A stretch of 40,779 bases of DNA from assembly GCA_019155205.2 (NCBI GenBank), contig JAHNZQ020000049.1, forward strand, positions 678,107 through 718,885, in the 5' to 3' direction. This document shows positions 20,962 to 31,582 of the stretch, piece by piece. Numbering within the stretch: position 1 is the stretch's first letter; each line of letters begins with the position of its first letter. The stretch is from Gracilaria vermiculophylla. Its lineage: Eukaryota; Rhodophyta; Florideophyceae; Gracilariales; Gracilariaceae. The notes below the pieces were generated by a model. The model had not been told where the DNA came from, ran no database searches, and saw only the letters and a program-made list of their open reading frames with translations. A program made the translations under genes and the position numbers.

Positions 20962-23400
20962 TCACAGACCGTAGCTGGGAGGCTCCATCGTATCGTGCTT
21001 GGGGCTCCGATCATACCACCAGATGCGGTCTCGTAGGTCGGTAGGGCTTAGGTCGTGGCCAAAGATGGTATCGATGGGGTATTGAGTCAGCTCTGGGACG
21101 AGATGGCCCATGTGGGCGTCCGCGTGGGGTGGAGAGCTCCATCCCGTACTGCTGAGTGAAACCGCAGCGGCAGGCAGCGCAACGAATACGGTCGCTGTGT
21201 CGGTGCCCGAAGGGCCGGACACGTGTCGAGATGGGTCTACCGAGATGCTGTCGACGAAGACGGTAGATTCCAACCCATCGATAAGTACCGTTACGGTTTG
21301 ATCGTTCGTGGTCACAACTCGATAGGGTCCAAAGTAATGGGGAAGGAGGTTTGACTGGATGTCGCGGTTGACATCGATATCGTCCTTTTGTTCCGCCATG
21401 GTCGGTCGACGACCACCGGGTGGTACGTCGATAAAAACGTATTCATCCTTATTCACCGTCATGGGGTTGGTAACCGATTGATCATGTTGGGCCTTGGAAC
21501 GGCGCTGGGCTTCCGTCAAGTGACTTATGGATGCCCGGAGGGTTAAACGAAGGTTTTAGAGGATGTAGGGTATTTTCTGGGCCAGCGTGAGCGCCTCCGG
21601 CGCTACCATGTTGCCGGGCTCCGGTTCAAAGGCAATACCATGAGGTGTTCGAGACAGGACGAGATCGAAGGGTGCGGTCTGGGTAGAGCGGTGAACCTGG
21701 AGGTTGAACGCGTATTTCAAGAGCTGCAAAAACTTGGCACGACCCGTCTGGTGGTCTTCGACATAGTGCCTTAAGCGAGCCACTAGGGTCTTGTTAAACC
21801 GTTCCACCTGTCCATTGGTTTGGGGGTGGTAGGTTATTGTGAGGTAGTGTGTCACAACAATCAGGGTGCACACCACTTTGAAGAACTTTGACGCCAGACT
21901 GAAACCGTTATCGGTCAGAAGGTAGATCGGGGCGCCATATGGGTACACCCAGCGGGTTCGGAAAATCTCAGCCAGTATCGCGGTTGTCTTTCGTTTTAAT
22001 GGGATGGCCCGCGTGAGTGTCGTGAACCGGCTAGTGATAACCATGACGAACTGATAACCATTCTCGGTTTTCGGAAGGGGCCCCAGGATATTGATAGCGG
22101 CGAGCTCTAGGAGTTCCGCCGCTGGGAAGAGTTGAAGATACTTTGGGTGCTTTTGGAGACCATCCCTGGTTTTCACTCACAAGGCGCACCGAGCCACGTA
22201 GGAGTAGACGTCGTGGGCCATGAGGGGCCAGCAGAATGACTTTCGTAATGTGTAGTACATCCTCGTGGCTTTGAGGTTGCCAGCAAACCATGGTAATGAG
22301 ACAGATACATCAATTTGTGGCGTAGAGATGCCGGCACCTCCTTCTGTCGGAAGCCATCTAAAGCAGGGTAGCGGGCGGTGTACCCCTGGTGGACAAGATC
22401 GAACGGCGATCCTTTCAGTCCCAATTGGTCGAGTAGGGTCTTGCAGTATGCATCAGTGCTTTGGAACTGCAATAACTCCTCGCGGGTGACCGGCGCGGTG
22501 TTATTCTCTTCTGTAGCGTTCACGATAGATAGTTTTTGATTTGCCTGGATGGTTTCCCGGTTCCGGGTCTCTTTCAGCTCCTTTCCATCACCCGTTTGTT
22601 TCCGTTGGAAGGTTAAGCAGGGAACATTGTCCCCAGCTGGCTGGTATTCAAGCCCCTCGGTATTCAGGCAAGATAGGGCGTCTGCGACATTATGCTTGAT
22701 GCCCGGAAGGTATTGGACCTTGTAGTCGAGCTCCATTAGCCGTACTTACCGTCAGGCTAATCATCCGGAGTCGATAGAAAGTCCAAGTATCCACCTCAGT
22801 GAGTCATTGTCCAATCCGAGCGTGAAACGTTCCCCGTAAAGGTAAGGTCGTAACATGAGCACATCCCTATACCACGGCTAGGCATTTGTTCTCGGTATTG
22901 TAACAGTTCTGCTTGGCGTTTTTGAGCGCTCGGCTGCAATAACCAATGGGTAGTTTCGCTCCGTCGTCCTGCTCCTGCATCAGGTAGCAACAAATTTGGG
23001 CATCTGATGCATCTGTTTCAAAGATGTACGGTCGGCCGCTTGGGGGTAGTGCCAGGATTCGAGGTGCTAGGAGCGCGGCTTTCAATTTCTGGAACGCTGC
23101 CACCTCGTCGGTGTCCAGTAAATAGAACCATGACGTTTTCTTTTATTGTGACTGTCGGTTCAAGGGGGCCGCAATAGTTGCGAATCTCTTGATGAACCTT
23201 CGGTAGACATTACACAGACCTATAAAAGACTGGGAATCGGTCTGGTATCGTGGGAGTCTCGCTTGGCTTACGTCTCGAATGTTGTGAGGGGACACCTCCA
23301 GCCTTCCGGAAAACCAAAGAGTCCTTTAATTCTGCCACTTTTCGTGCGTTACGATCGCGGGATCTGCTTCGAAAAACTTGAAATCTTCGTAGACTGATCC
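20962..23400 (-). pseudogene. Ty3/gypsy pol, element 1: RT end, RNase H, integrase, chromodomain
   Basis: Reading down the minus strand: about 23300-23150 has RT-connection motifs (SGRLEVSPHN and GLCNVYRRFI). 23103-22867 is the RNase H start (FETDASDAQICCYL, PIGYCSRAL). 22736 onward has the RNase H end YKVQYLPGIKHNVADALS and then an H2C2 integrase zinc-finger region (LSHYHGLLA). 22176-21556 is the integrase core; the first catalytic aspartate is replaced by Asn (NILGPLP), while LTDNG and NGQVERFN (second Asp, Glu) remain. 21519-20962 has the integrase C-terminus and a chromodomain ending WWYDRSPKHDTMEPP. Frameshifts separate the blocks. No protease, RT catalytic core or gag remains. The frame converges with the antisense ORF and does not overlap it. 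Confidence 0.88.
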
Positions 23401-23500
23401 CAATGGCCAGATATATTTTTTTGTTATGTCGGCATTCTAAGCTGTAGTCTTGCCAGAAACATACCCCGTGAGTCTCTATGGGCGTAGCAGTGCTCATCGG

Positions 23501-23880
23501 TTCTATGAAGCTGGATACCGTATCCTGCAGTCAAGGATAGACATAGAGCGCTCTTTAAGCATCTCTCTCTTGGAGAACGTGACCAAACTCGGGCGAAGAT
23601 TTTCTCAGTATCTTCTCTAAAAAAATTTCAGAAGAAATTCACTTTCTAAAACAAGATGTGAAATCCGTTCTAGGAGGCTCAAATGTAACAAGCGGATGTT
23701 CGTCGGAGTGCTGAAGATTTCTGAAAGACATGAAGACCCTATTTCTTCGTGTGACTCATCGTAGCGAAAATTTTGATACTCTTTTTTGAGAAGATTAGCA
23801 CCCTTTAAGTGCTAGAAAATTCGAGAAAGTTGCTACTAATCATCTTTCTAAAATTTTCCGCGGTTGTAAAAAGAAAGCTT
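23501..23880. other. Junction between elements 1 and 3
   Basis: AT-rich DNA after the truncated 5' end of element 1. No motif recognised; probably the unrecognisable 5' part of element 3. Confidence 0.35.
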
Positions 23881-26460
23881 ACAGCTGTTTTTATTCGTCG
23901 GATTCCGACTTGGGCAGTAGTGGCTCGGTTGAAACGAGTAGTTCTTCGCTCAGAGAATCAGTAGGTAATGCGAAACGTTGCCGTGGCGAATCTGCTCAGG
24001 TCAGAACTTCCTATCTCTCTTACGATGTACTCCGGATGTAAAAGAAAGGGCGTAAAAATCTCGGCTCAGAAGAGTTGAAGACAACAAACCTTCCTTACAA
24101 AATTCTTTGTTATAACTCCATTATCGGGAAAACTATTTATAATTTAATCGCACAGCGAGAGGATCATGTCGTGTCAAGGACTAAATCAAAAGGATACATA
24201 ACCACTCTTTTGATTTATTCCTTTACAAGATGGATCCTGGCCTTTCTGTGTTGAATATGGACGCTTTAACTCGGGGTCCGTCAAGTACATGGATCCGATT
24301 CAACGTATGGACGAATACAAAATTTTCTTGAGAGAAGCTACAGTGCTCACCACACTCGATTCCAATCCCAAAATACTAACAGATTTCCAATAGGCACCTA
24401 GATTAAGATAAGACCTATGCTTTTTGTCACCAAAAATTGTACCATTTTAAGCATATGTTTTACGGTATGACGAACGCGCTCGCATCATCTCAGTGGCCTG
24501 TAGACATTCTCCACACGAGTTTCGGGCTTTAGCGCTTTTTTTCTTTACCAGGACGATATTATCGTACTCTCCGATAGTTTTCACGGGCATGTCTCTCATG
24601 CCCGAGATATTCTCCCAGTTGTACAAGATGTGTGAACAACGCTACATCTGAAGGGAAATGGTCTCTGTACCGACTCGGAGAAGTACTTGAGTCAAATCAG
24701 CTGCCTCAGAAAAAACTTCTCATTGATAGATTTGGATTATAGTCTTTCAGAAAGGTTACACTTCCGACTACTAAATTAATGCTAAGATCCGTTTCAAGAC
24801 TCAAAAATGTTTTGCGTCAATTTGTTCCGAACTTTACGGATCCCGCTACTCCACTTGTTGAAATCCATAAATATGAATACCAAGAACATCGGAAGCATTC
24901 GGAGACGCTAAAGCGCAGCCTCTGTCCCTCTCATTGAGCCTACTACACTTTCGCCGATCCTGGCGTTACCGTAGTCATAAGTACCTTTCGTATTAGCCAC
25001 TGACTGTAGAGCATAAAAAGTTCTATGCGCTTCACGAAAAACGTCGTTAGATGGTCAAAAACATCCAAACGGATAGTTTTCACGGTCGTTTAATGTTCAT
25101 AAAGGTAAGTACCCATTGACTCCACAAATATTTTTTGCTGTAGTCTGAGCTGTAAGCACTATACTCCTAAACAAAAAAATTGGGTAGCTAATTTAAGATG
25201 TCCAACGGTTTCTTAGCTCTTTGATGGCTTCTCCCAACTCCCGGTGTGTCGGATTGACTGCAGCAGTGGCATCTCCGATGTTCAAAATTCTATTTTATTG
25301 ACCTATACAAAATGAGAGCCTTGCACACGCACGTTGATATGCAGTACTGCTCAGGAACTGCCTCAGAAATGAAAGGGGAGGAAAATTTGATCTCACCGTG
25401 ATTTGAGGCAAGAGGAAAGATCCGAAAGACAGTCCAAATGGCATCACGGATGAACTCTGGAATGAAATCATCATGGCTGATTTTCTGCTCCTACGGAGAG
25501 TTGTTGTACACATGCGTCTCTTCAAGGGTCCACTCGGGAGAAAATTCAGGACCCACATTGTACGTAATTTGGCGCTCGTTTCAATGGAATACTAAGCAAC
25601 TCTTTTCTCCAGAACGACCAAGTATAACTCATCAAGTTGGTATCTAAAACTTCTCAGGTAGAAGTAACTCACTCGTTTCAACAGTGCATACTATACATGT
25701 CGCATTATGTAAAGCTCTAAGCTTATGCTGGAGGCGGAACGTTATATCTTAACCTCTGCAATGTAATTTAATAGCCTCCGATTGTGTACGATTGCTGTGC
25801 AACTCGTCTTTTGTGTACTGAGTGCTCAAAGAATAACATGGAGTTATGTAACGACTACAAAGCGCTATCCTTGCTCTCAGCTTAAGATTCCCTAGACTAC
25901 TTAGCAATTGATATCTTGAGAAAGGTCATTTAAAAAAGCAGAAAGATCCCCCTCTGTTGGAGATAACAGAAAGTTCCTCAACTTTAATGAGAGCTGTGCA
26001 GTTAAATTGAGTCACCTTCGCCGCTTTTCCGCAGGCATTTGTAAACCATCGGAGTTTCGTATATTTCCCACCGGTGTATTTGCAATCCGGCAACGAATCT
26101 GAATTTGCATCAAGGTTCATTCAAGATAGTTGCAGAATTCTTGAAATCAAAAATATGTTTTCTACAACCTATCACCTACAGTTTAACGGACAGGTGGAAC
26201 GATTTAATCGTGCTATGTTTAACGAGCTGTGTTCTAATGTTCCGGATCATCCTATGTATTGATATTTGTATATCGACGACATTGCATATGTGTAAAACAC
26301 CCAAATTCATCGTTCTACGAATTCATACCCGTTGTTCTTTGTTCTCTTTATTAAATTTCAGAAAGAAACAGGAACATTTGATGGAACAAAAAGAAACATC
26401 GCCAGCTCTGGCTTTGATTTACATGGAGGTGCCTCGACCACAACTTATATAGTGGTTCAG
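23881..26460 (+). pseudogene. Ty3/gypsy pol, element 3, AT-rich and heavily decayed
   Basis: The plus strand keeps scattered gypsy blocks in three frames. About 24350-24480 has TTLDSNPK, DKTYAF and FKHMFYGMTNALASSQW (RT fingers/palm). The RT catalytic box is YQDD at 24546-24557, followed by DIIVLSDSF. About 24830-25000 is the RT/RNase H junction. 25895-26460 is integrase: the first aspartate stands in LAIDIL, the second is lost (QSGN for SDNG), the glutamate is kept in NGQVERFN, and NTQIHRST follows. Stops are frequent. Composition (about 40% GC) differs from elements 1 and 2 (over 50%), so it is older or a different lineage. No LTRs were found. Confidence 0.8.
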
Positions 26461-26479
26461 TCGCGCAAACGTGGTCAGA

Positions 26480-26970
26480 GCAGAAAATTCACTACAAAGC
26501 AGAGGCGCTTAATATTTCCAACCATAATCTAAAATGACCTAGATGTGCTGGCCACAATTCATTATTGCTTACAACAGCAAGGCACAACAAGAAATTACAG
26601 TTACATGCACTCCCACGAGCATGACAGTGCACAAATTCACAAATTCTGCGTGTCACTGTAAACCGCCTATATGCGCCAGTGTCTCCCAAGTCACTTCACT
26701 CCACGTATGCACTCAGGCAGCAATCCAGGCTTCCATCAACACATTTAGCCAGCAATGTATTGAACTAGTATTGGCGTTCGCTAACAAGGAACATTTGGTT
26801 TTCCGTGACAGCAAAGGCATTTGCACCAACACTCTAACGGCAAGTGGTTTTCGTGGCAATCGACGTTCAACCGAGATAATTTTCCTTTCCATCTCTGAAG
26901 TTGCATCATGGTTCTTACAAACAATAGTTGACCAAAAGTATACTTGTCACCCATATTCCAATGAGTAAAT
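26480..26970 (-). pseudogene. Probable Ty1/copia fragment: gag end, protease, pre-integrase
   Basis: On minus, a Cys/His cluster (CLCCHGKPNVPC, about 26800) resembles a gag zinc knuckle. LGDTGAYRRF (about 26680) resembles the copia protease active site, and ELWPAHLGHF (about 26550) the pre-integrase LWHxRLGH motif. The three are in the right order. A 141-codon plus-strand frame covers the same bases (26543-26968) but shows no motif. The match is by eye and weak individually; the order is the main support. Confidence 0.45.
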
Positions 26971-27449
26971 TGCGAGCGACAAACAAAAGTAGCTTTCCTT
27001 CAAAGATACTCAAACCCTGTGCATCGGATAAAATAAGGAAATTTATTGCTCGGTTGTAATAATTTCTTTAATCCCGGCGCATAATAGCTTCAAAAGAACT
27101 CGTATATTGCAGATAGATGCTTCAATGTTATCGCTATCGCTCTCGCCACTATTGCCATCGAAATGAACGGTGAGCATGAGTGATTCTCATGTAGACGTGT
27201 TACACCGGCCTTCATCCCATATCGCATTTAAACCACTTCAATTTTTGCATCAACGAATATTTCAGTAACTTCGCGCATGGAAAATCTATTTAGTTAACTG
27301 TCAGTGCCATCTCAATCTGCTCGAGATTTATGGGACTCAGCGAAGCCTTTCAATCTATTGACGCTGCCAGTCCGCTCCGATACCCAGCTTCAGAGATGAT
27401 ATGCTGTTTTCAACCCAACCATTTGCGGTTCTCTCCGCCCCCGGATCTA
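26971..27449. other. Unassigned stretch before the antisense-ORF fragment
   Basis: AT-rich to 27300, then more balanced sequence. The frame from 27330 leads into the ATG at 27450 but shows no motif. Possibly leader DNA of a lost Ty3/gypsy copy. Confidence 0.35.
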
Positions 27450-28050
27450 ATGGACTTCAATCACTATCCTGAGAGGGAGCAGGGCCTGCCATCCGCCTCG
27501 CAATTAAAACCTACTAGTTTCAGGCAGGATCGCTCGAGAGAGTGGCGTCGGGTAGACGTGGAACTTTATGACGCTGGAAAACGAAATATTTGGCGACTTA
27601 CTGTTTAATGGAACCACGGATGGAAGTGTATATGCCTTTTTCAGAAAAATGAAGCCGTATCTTGCCTCGAGCGTAGCTGTGCTATACAACTATCACCAGG
27701 CGACCAAAAAGTTTTCAGCATACCCTTTTCTGTTACCATAATCCCACGTTGGTAGTGCAAATGAATTAACTGAAGAACCGGGAATAGTTTTGGTTGCTCA
27801 TGAGACGAAGAACTTACCCGAGATTATGACGTTTGACAAAACCGTAATTGATTGGAAGCGTGTGCACGCGCACGAGATATAAGCGCTAAATACAGCCTGC
27901 AAAGCCACTTATGGTCAATAAGGCCCCACAATCACGGGCATCAGGGAATATTATGGAAATACTAATGCTTTTTTGGCACCCGTACAGTGTACGCGCATCA
28001 CTTACGAGACTTTTGTCATTTTCGTCCAAGCATGATACATAGTACGTACT
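27450..28050 (+). pseudogene. Partial third copy of the antisense extra ORF
   Basis: An ATG at 27450 begins a plus-strand frame whose blocks align in order with elements 1 and 2. RRVDVELYDAG..NIWRL matches YSVDLVEIPVG..NLWVA of element 1. After a frameshift, DLLFNGTTDGSVY...KPYL matches DLLGNTNV..GYV...KPIL. LPEIMTFD...KRVHAHEI (to 27883) matches VPEVVWND...RLHAFCAHI of element 2. GPTITG then matches APITVG. The copy has a frameshift and stops, and fades toward the LTR of element 2 at 28248. Each match is short, but the order is kept. Its pol is absent. Confidence 0.45.
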
Positions 28051-28247
28051 GTGCGCCCAATCGTCGTATAATGATAATTCCATGATCGCACATTTTGCCT
28101 TCTTGTTCAAGATTCAGTATCGAGTTTTCCTTTTTGACAAGCTTAGTCACCCCTGACATTGGGGAAACTATCCTATGAAGAGTCGACGTCTTCAGCCAAA
28201 ACAACTCCCCAAGAAAATTAAAATTGAATGAAAAGAGTCGATACGAC

Positions 28248-28802
28248 TGTGGTACCTGCAGTTTTTCTTTCGAGGTAGGAGCACACGACGTCCGTTAGGA
28301 ATTTTTGATCACTCCAAAAGCGATAGTTCGTAAAGATGGTCTCCGCTAGTCACGATCACAAGCCGATTGAATTCTGAAAGGGGGTCCGCAAGCACCAAGC
28401 GGGGAAGGGGGTTTACTAGGCGGACAATGCTCCCTTAGGCGATGCTATGAGGCAACCTGGAGATCGGCGGCTTAGGAACCTGAATGCGTTAGACAGGAGT
28501 CTACAACCAGAAAAAGTAGAAGAAGACTCATTGGCATTTGGTTTGCTTCCTCGAGATGTGGAGCTCAACCAGCAGATTAACTACCGTACCGGAAGCCCTC
28601 CTCGACAGTTCTCGCTACTGTCATAATTATCCACACCAATTAAATCTAGTTTATCTACATTCTATAATTTTTCAGAAGTACTGTAGCGCACGTGGGCCAA
28701 AGAACACAACAAACGGTTCAGGTAATAAAGTACAAACTCTTCTTAGGAATATAAAGTCATAAATACACACGACAATGTCAACTTAGGATCCACTGTGCTA
28801 CA
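28248..28802 (-). repeat. 3' LTR of element 2 (LTR A3)
   Basis: 555 bp, TGTGGTAC ... GTGCTACA on plus. It shares the GGATCCACTG block and the TTCAGAAGTAC block with the other LTR of element 2 and is clearly related to the solo LTRs A1 and A2. Confidence 0.88.
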
Positions 28803-28804
28803 TA

Positions 28805-28815
28805 CCCCCGTTCCT
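28805..28815 (-). other. Polypurine tract of element 2
   Basis: The minus strand reads AGGAACGGGGG, then TA, then the 3' LTR beginning TGTAGC. Position and composition fit plus-strand priming. Confidence 0.6.
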
Positions 28816-29198
28816 GAATTGACCCACGTCCCCAAGGTGCATCTTTCCAAAGCTCGGTCCTGAAGCGGGTCCTAACGAGGTTGATGTCAGAGTGGCCTCC
28901 CGCGATGTCACAGATACTCTTTTCCAGTAATTACTCCGTATTTCCCCGTTTCCGTGTGGCTTACCCACTGCGGGCTCGTGCATCTGCGTTGCGGCGGTTC
29001 CAGGCTCTTAGCTTTTTCTCAAGTTAGACTTTTAACTCCTTCTTGGCGTACACCGCTGGTGTTAGAGCGCCTGGCATTCCGTGGTCATCCAGGTCCCCTG
29101 TCGGGGAGCTCCCAGCAGTAGCGTAGGCTTGTCCATTCTTATTGGAGACAAAACAGTCATACTTTCCGCTTTTGCCCTGCCGTCGGCCTTCACTCGCC

Positions 29199-31289
29199 AT
29201 GAACCCGTTCCCCACTAAGGTGCCCGTCTCTTTTCCTGTATCTCTTCGTTCGTCCTCTCAATTCAATCCTGGCCAGCGTCGTCACATGACGGCTTTCTGC
29301 GAGGGTTTCGTAACGCCGGGGCTCTCCCCTGGTGATATTTCGTTCAACTTCTCTGGTGCTAACACACATTCTGTCTTCATCTTGCCAACTACGTACACCT
29401 TCGGAATGCCTTCTCCGGTCCATACTTTAACGATTCCGTCCAATCCTGAGGTGTATCACACCTCCACTGCTGCGCCATTCCACCCGTAAAAGAATTTCGA
29501 CCATCGTGCTACACGGATCTTCGTGCCTTTTCATGACAGGCGCTCTGGACTCTCTTGCCTCAGGAAGGACAATATTCACTATTTCGGACTGTACCTTCAG
29601 TCGACCAGGTTCCGTGACGTACCAGAGGTCGTGTGGAACGATCAGAAGCGGAACCGGCTGCACGCGTTTTGCGCTCACATACTTCACACTCCGGTGCACA
29701 GTGACAACGCTCCGATCACGGTGGGACACTGTGACAGCCCTTACCGCAGGTGTGCCGAACAGTGCGAGATACAGGCTTGACGCCAACTACTCCTCCACAA
29801 CAAAAGCTCACACCAGCGAGCGGGGCATCCCGGATGCATCGCCGGTGGACGCTCTGCCCTTGCGGTGCTGCCCTTGAATCCCTCTTACGATCGAATCTTC
29901 TAGTTCAACTGCAATCGATGGGGGACGCACCTTACGGATGAGACCCGAGTGCGGAACGCCTTCGGATACTTCTATTTTCGGCGCAACGCGGAGCTTCATG
30001 AAATGCTTTCCAGGCAGCGTCCGAAGTATTCCCGCAAGGTGAGCGACTCCGAGAGGCACCATTGGGTCTTTCTGCACCTCTGTGTGGCCATGCCCATCTC
30101 GGTCGTGTATCACACCCCCGAGGTTCTAGATCTACATTACTCCTTAGAACGGTTCATCATGTTGATCCTCTCGACGGAATTCGCGGTCGGCATCCTAGTG
30201 GCTTATATCCAGACAGCGGACGAGAGCTTCACTTCCTACACTCAATGCCGGGACGGTCGCCTCTACTGAGATTCTTCGTCTTAGCCAACCGCCGGACGTT
30301 TGCTCTCCTTATCGGTGCCAATTGTCATGGTTCTACACTTTTTTGGAATGGAAAATGGGATCAAGTGCACCCCGTGGAGCGAGTCCGAGACGGAGAAACT
30401 GCTAAATTACAACCTAAAGGTTGTGGGTAATGAGACTTCGGGCTACCTTTGGTATAAGTAGGGCAAAGAAAAGTTTCACCTCATTGTGCATATTCCCAAT
30501 GGAGACGATGACGGGCGAGCCTACACGGCCTGTTCCCGCTTTGCCACTTATCTGTTTTTGCAGGTGCAACGGCTACGTATCCCCGATTATGATCAAATGG
30601 ATGAGAGTATGGCGATCCGCACCCCTCTTCCGTTACCCGCTCCATCCCAGGACGGGGATGCGTCTTCTGAGAATGGGACGCAGCCTCCATCATCGATGCC
30701 GGATCCTCCGGCAGTGGTGGCCGAGGTCTCCGATATCGAAGAGGACAAGATTACTCCCGTCCCGACTCCTTCGGCCCCGGTGGTGCATCGCTAACCACTC
30801 AGCTTCCTGGGATCGGTTATTAAGCCTTTCCTGAGAAGCGTACCAGTTCCTGTGCCACCCCCCCATCTGGTATCGGCTGTTCCATCCTTGGCCCTGCCCA
30901 TCTCCGCGGCATTGCCTGCAGAATCCGTTCGCGAGCCTACTGTCTCAGCCGGTCCGCCGTTTGCGCCTTCTTCTGTGGCAGTTTTTGTTCCGTTGACGCA
31001 GATTGCCGCTTTTGGTGTACCCTCGGACGGGCTAACCTCTGGTGATCTTGGTACTGCCTTCCAGGGATGGGTGCATGCTTGCCCGGTGACGGGCCGTCCT
31101 GCTCCTACTTTTCCTGTGGAGGCTCTGTGCAAGCCTAGCATCTTGTTACTATAGCTCCATAAGGCCCGGGAAGACCGAGCCTCGATGGCGGCAATCAAGG
31201 AGAACCTGGCGGAGGTACTTGAGAGCCAAGCGCTAACGGGGAAGGTTCGCCTGCAAGGGGAGCATGCGACGCGGTTTGGTGGCCTGTAG
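29199..31289 (+). pseudogene. Long antisense extra ORF of element 2 (about 697 codons)
   Basis: One plus-strand frame runs from an ATG at 29199 to 31289 and ends about 295 bases before the converging chromodomain of pol. In-frame stops are at 29487, 29778, 29901, 30267, 30282, 30459, 30792 and 31152; otherwise the frame never shifts. Blocks shared in order with element 1: PEVVWND, CDSPYR (29730), YDRI (29886), RWG (29916), RPKY, a hydrophobic stretch with SVVYH and VGILVAYIQTAD, GRLLSL (30294) with a following GMENG...PWSESETEKLL. The middle ends in an acidic Pro-rich tail (about 30600-30790). A Val/Pro/Ser-rich part and a short coiled helix (REDRASMAAIKENLAEVLES, 20 residues) close it. No known domain, signal peptide or zinc finger is seen. 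It is probably a retrotransposon accessory protein. Confidence 0.65.
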
Positions 31290-31582
31290 GCGTGAGATAC
31301 CCTGGCGATGGTAGTTAGTCCACGGAAGTGACGGAGTAAAATGTTCTTGAATTGGAGCAGAAGCTCCTTGAACGGTAATTTCGATACAAGTGGGCTCTGC
31401 CGGAGCGCCCAGGGACAAGAGGTGTCGCCGCGTAAGCGAACAACAAGAAGAAAACGGCGGTCTTGAGGCAAAAAGGAAACTCCAGGTGAGGTATGGATAT
31501 CAAAGAACGAAAACAAACTCCAGTTTGGGCTTCTGCTTTCATTCCTAAACAGAAACGCATTTTTGGAAATGTCTTTCTGCAC

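Larger units (their letters stand above)
17137..23500 (-). mobile_element. Ty3/gypsy chromodomain retrotransposon, element 1, 5'-truncated
   Basis: Sequence turns GC-rich at about 17130 and AT-rich again beyond about 23500. On minus it holds the end of RT, RNase H, integrase and a chromodomain (20962-23400). On plus it holds the long antisense frame (18200-20714). A likely polypurine tract (17830-17843) and 3' LTR lie at the low end. Gag, protease and most of RT are missing at the high end, where the plus-strand element 3 follows. The order matches that of the complete element 2. Confidence 0.75.

Noticed and set aside
26543..26968. 141-codon plus frame as a host gene
   Set aside because: No motif, and the opposite strand carries copia-like blocks in the right order.
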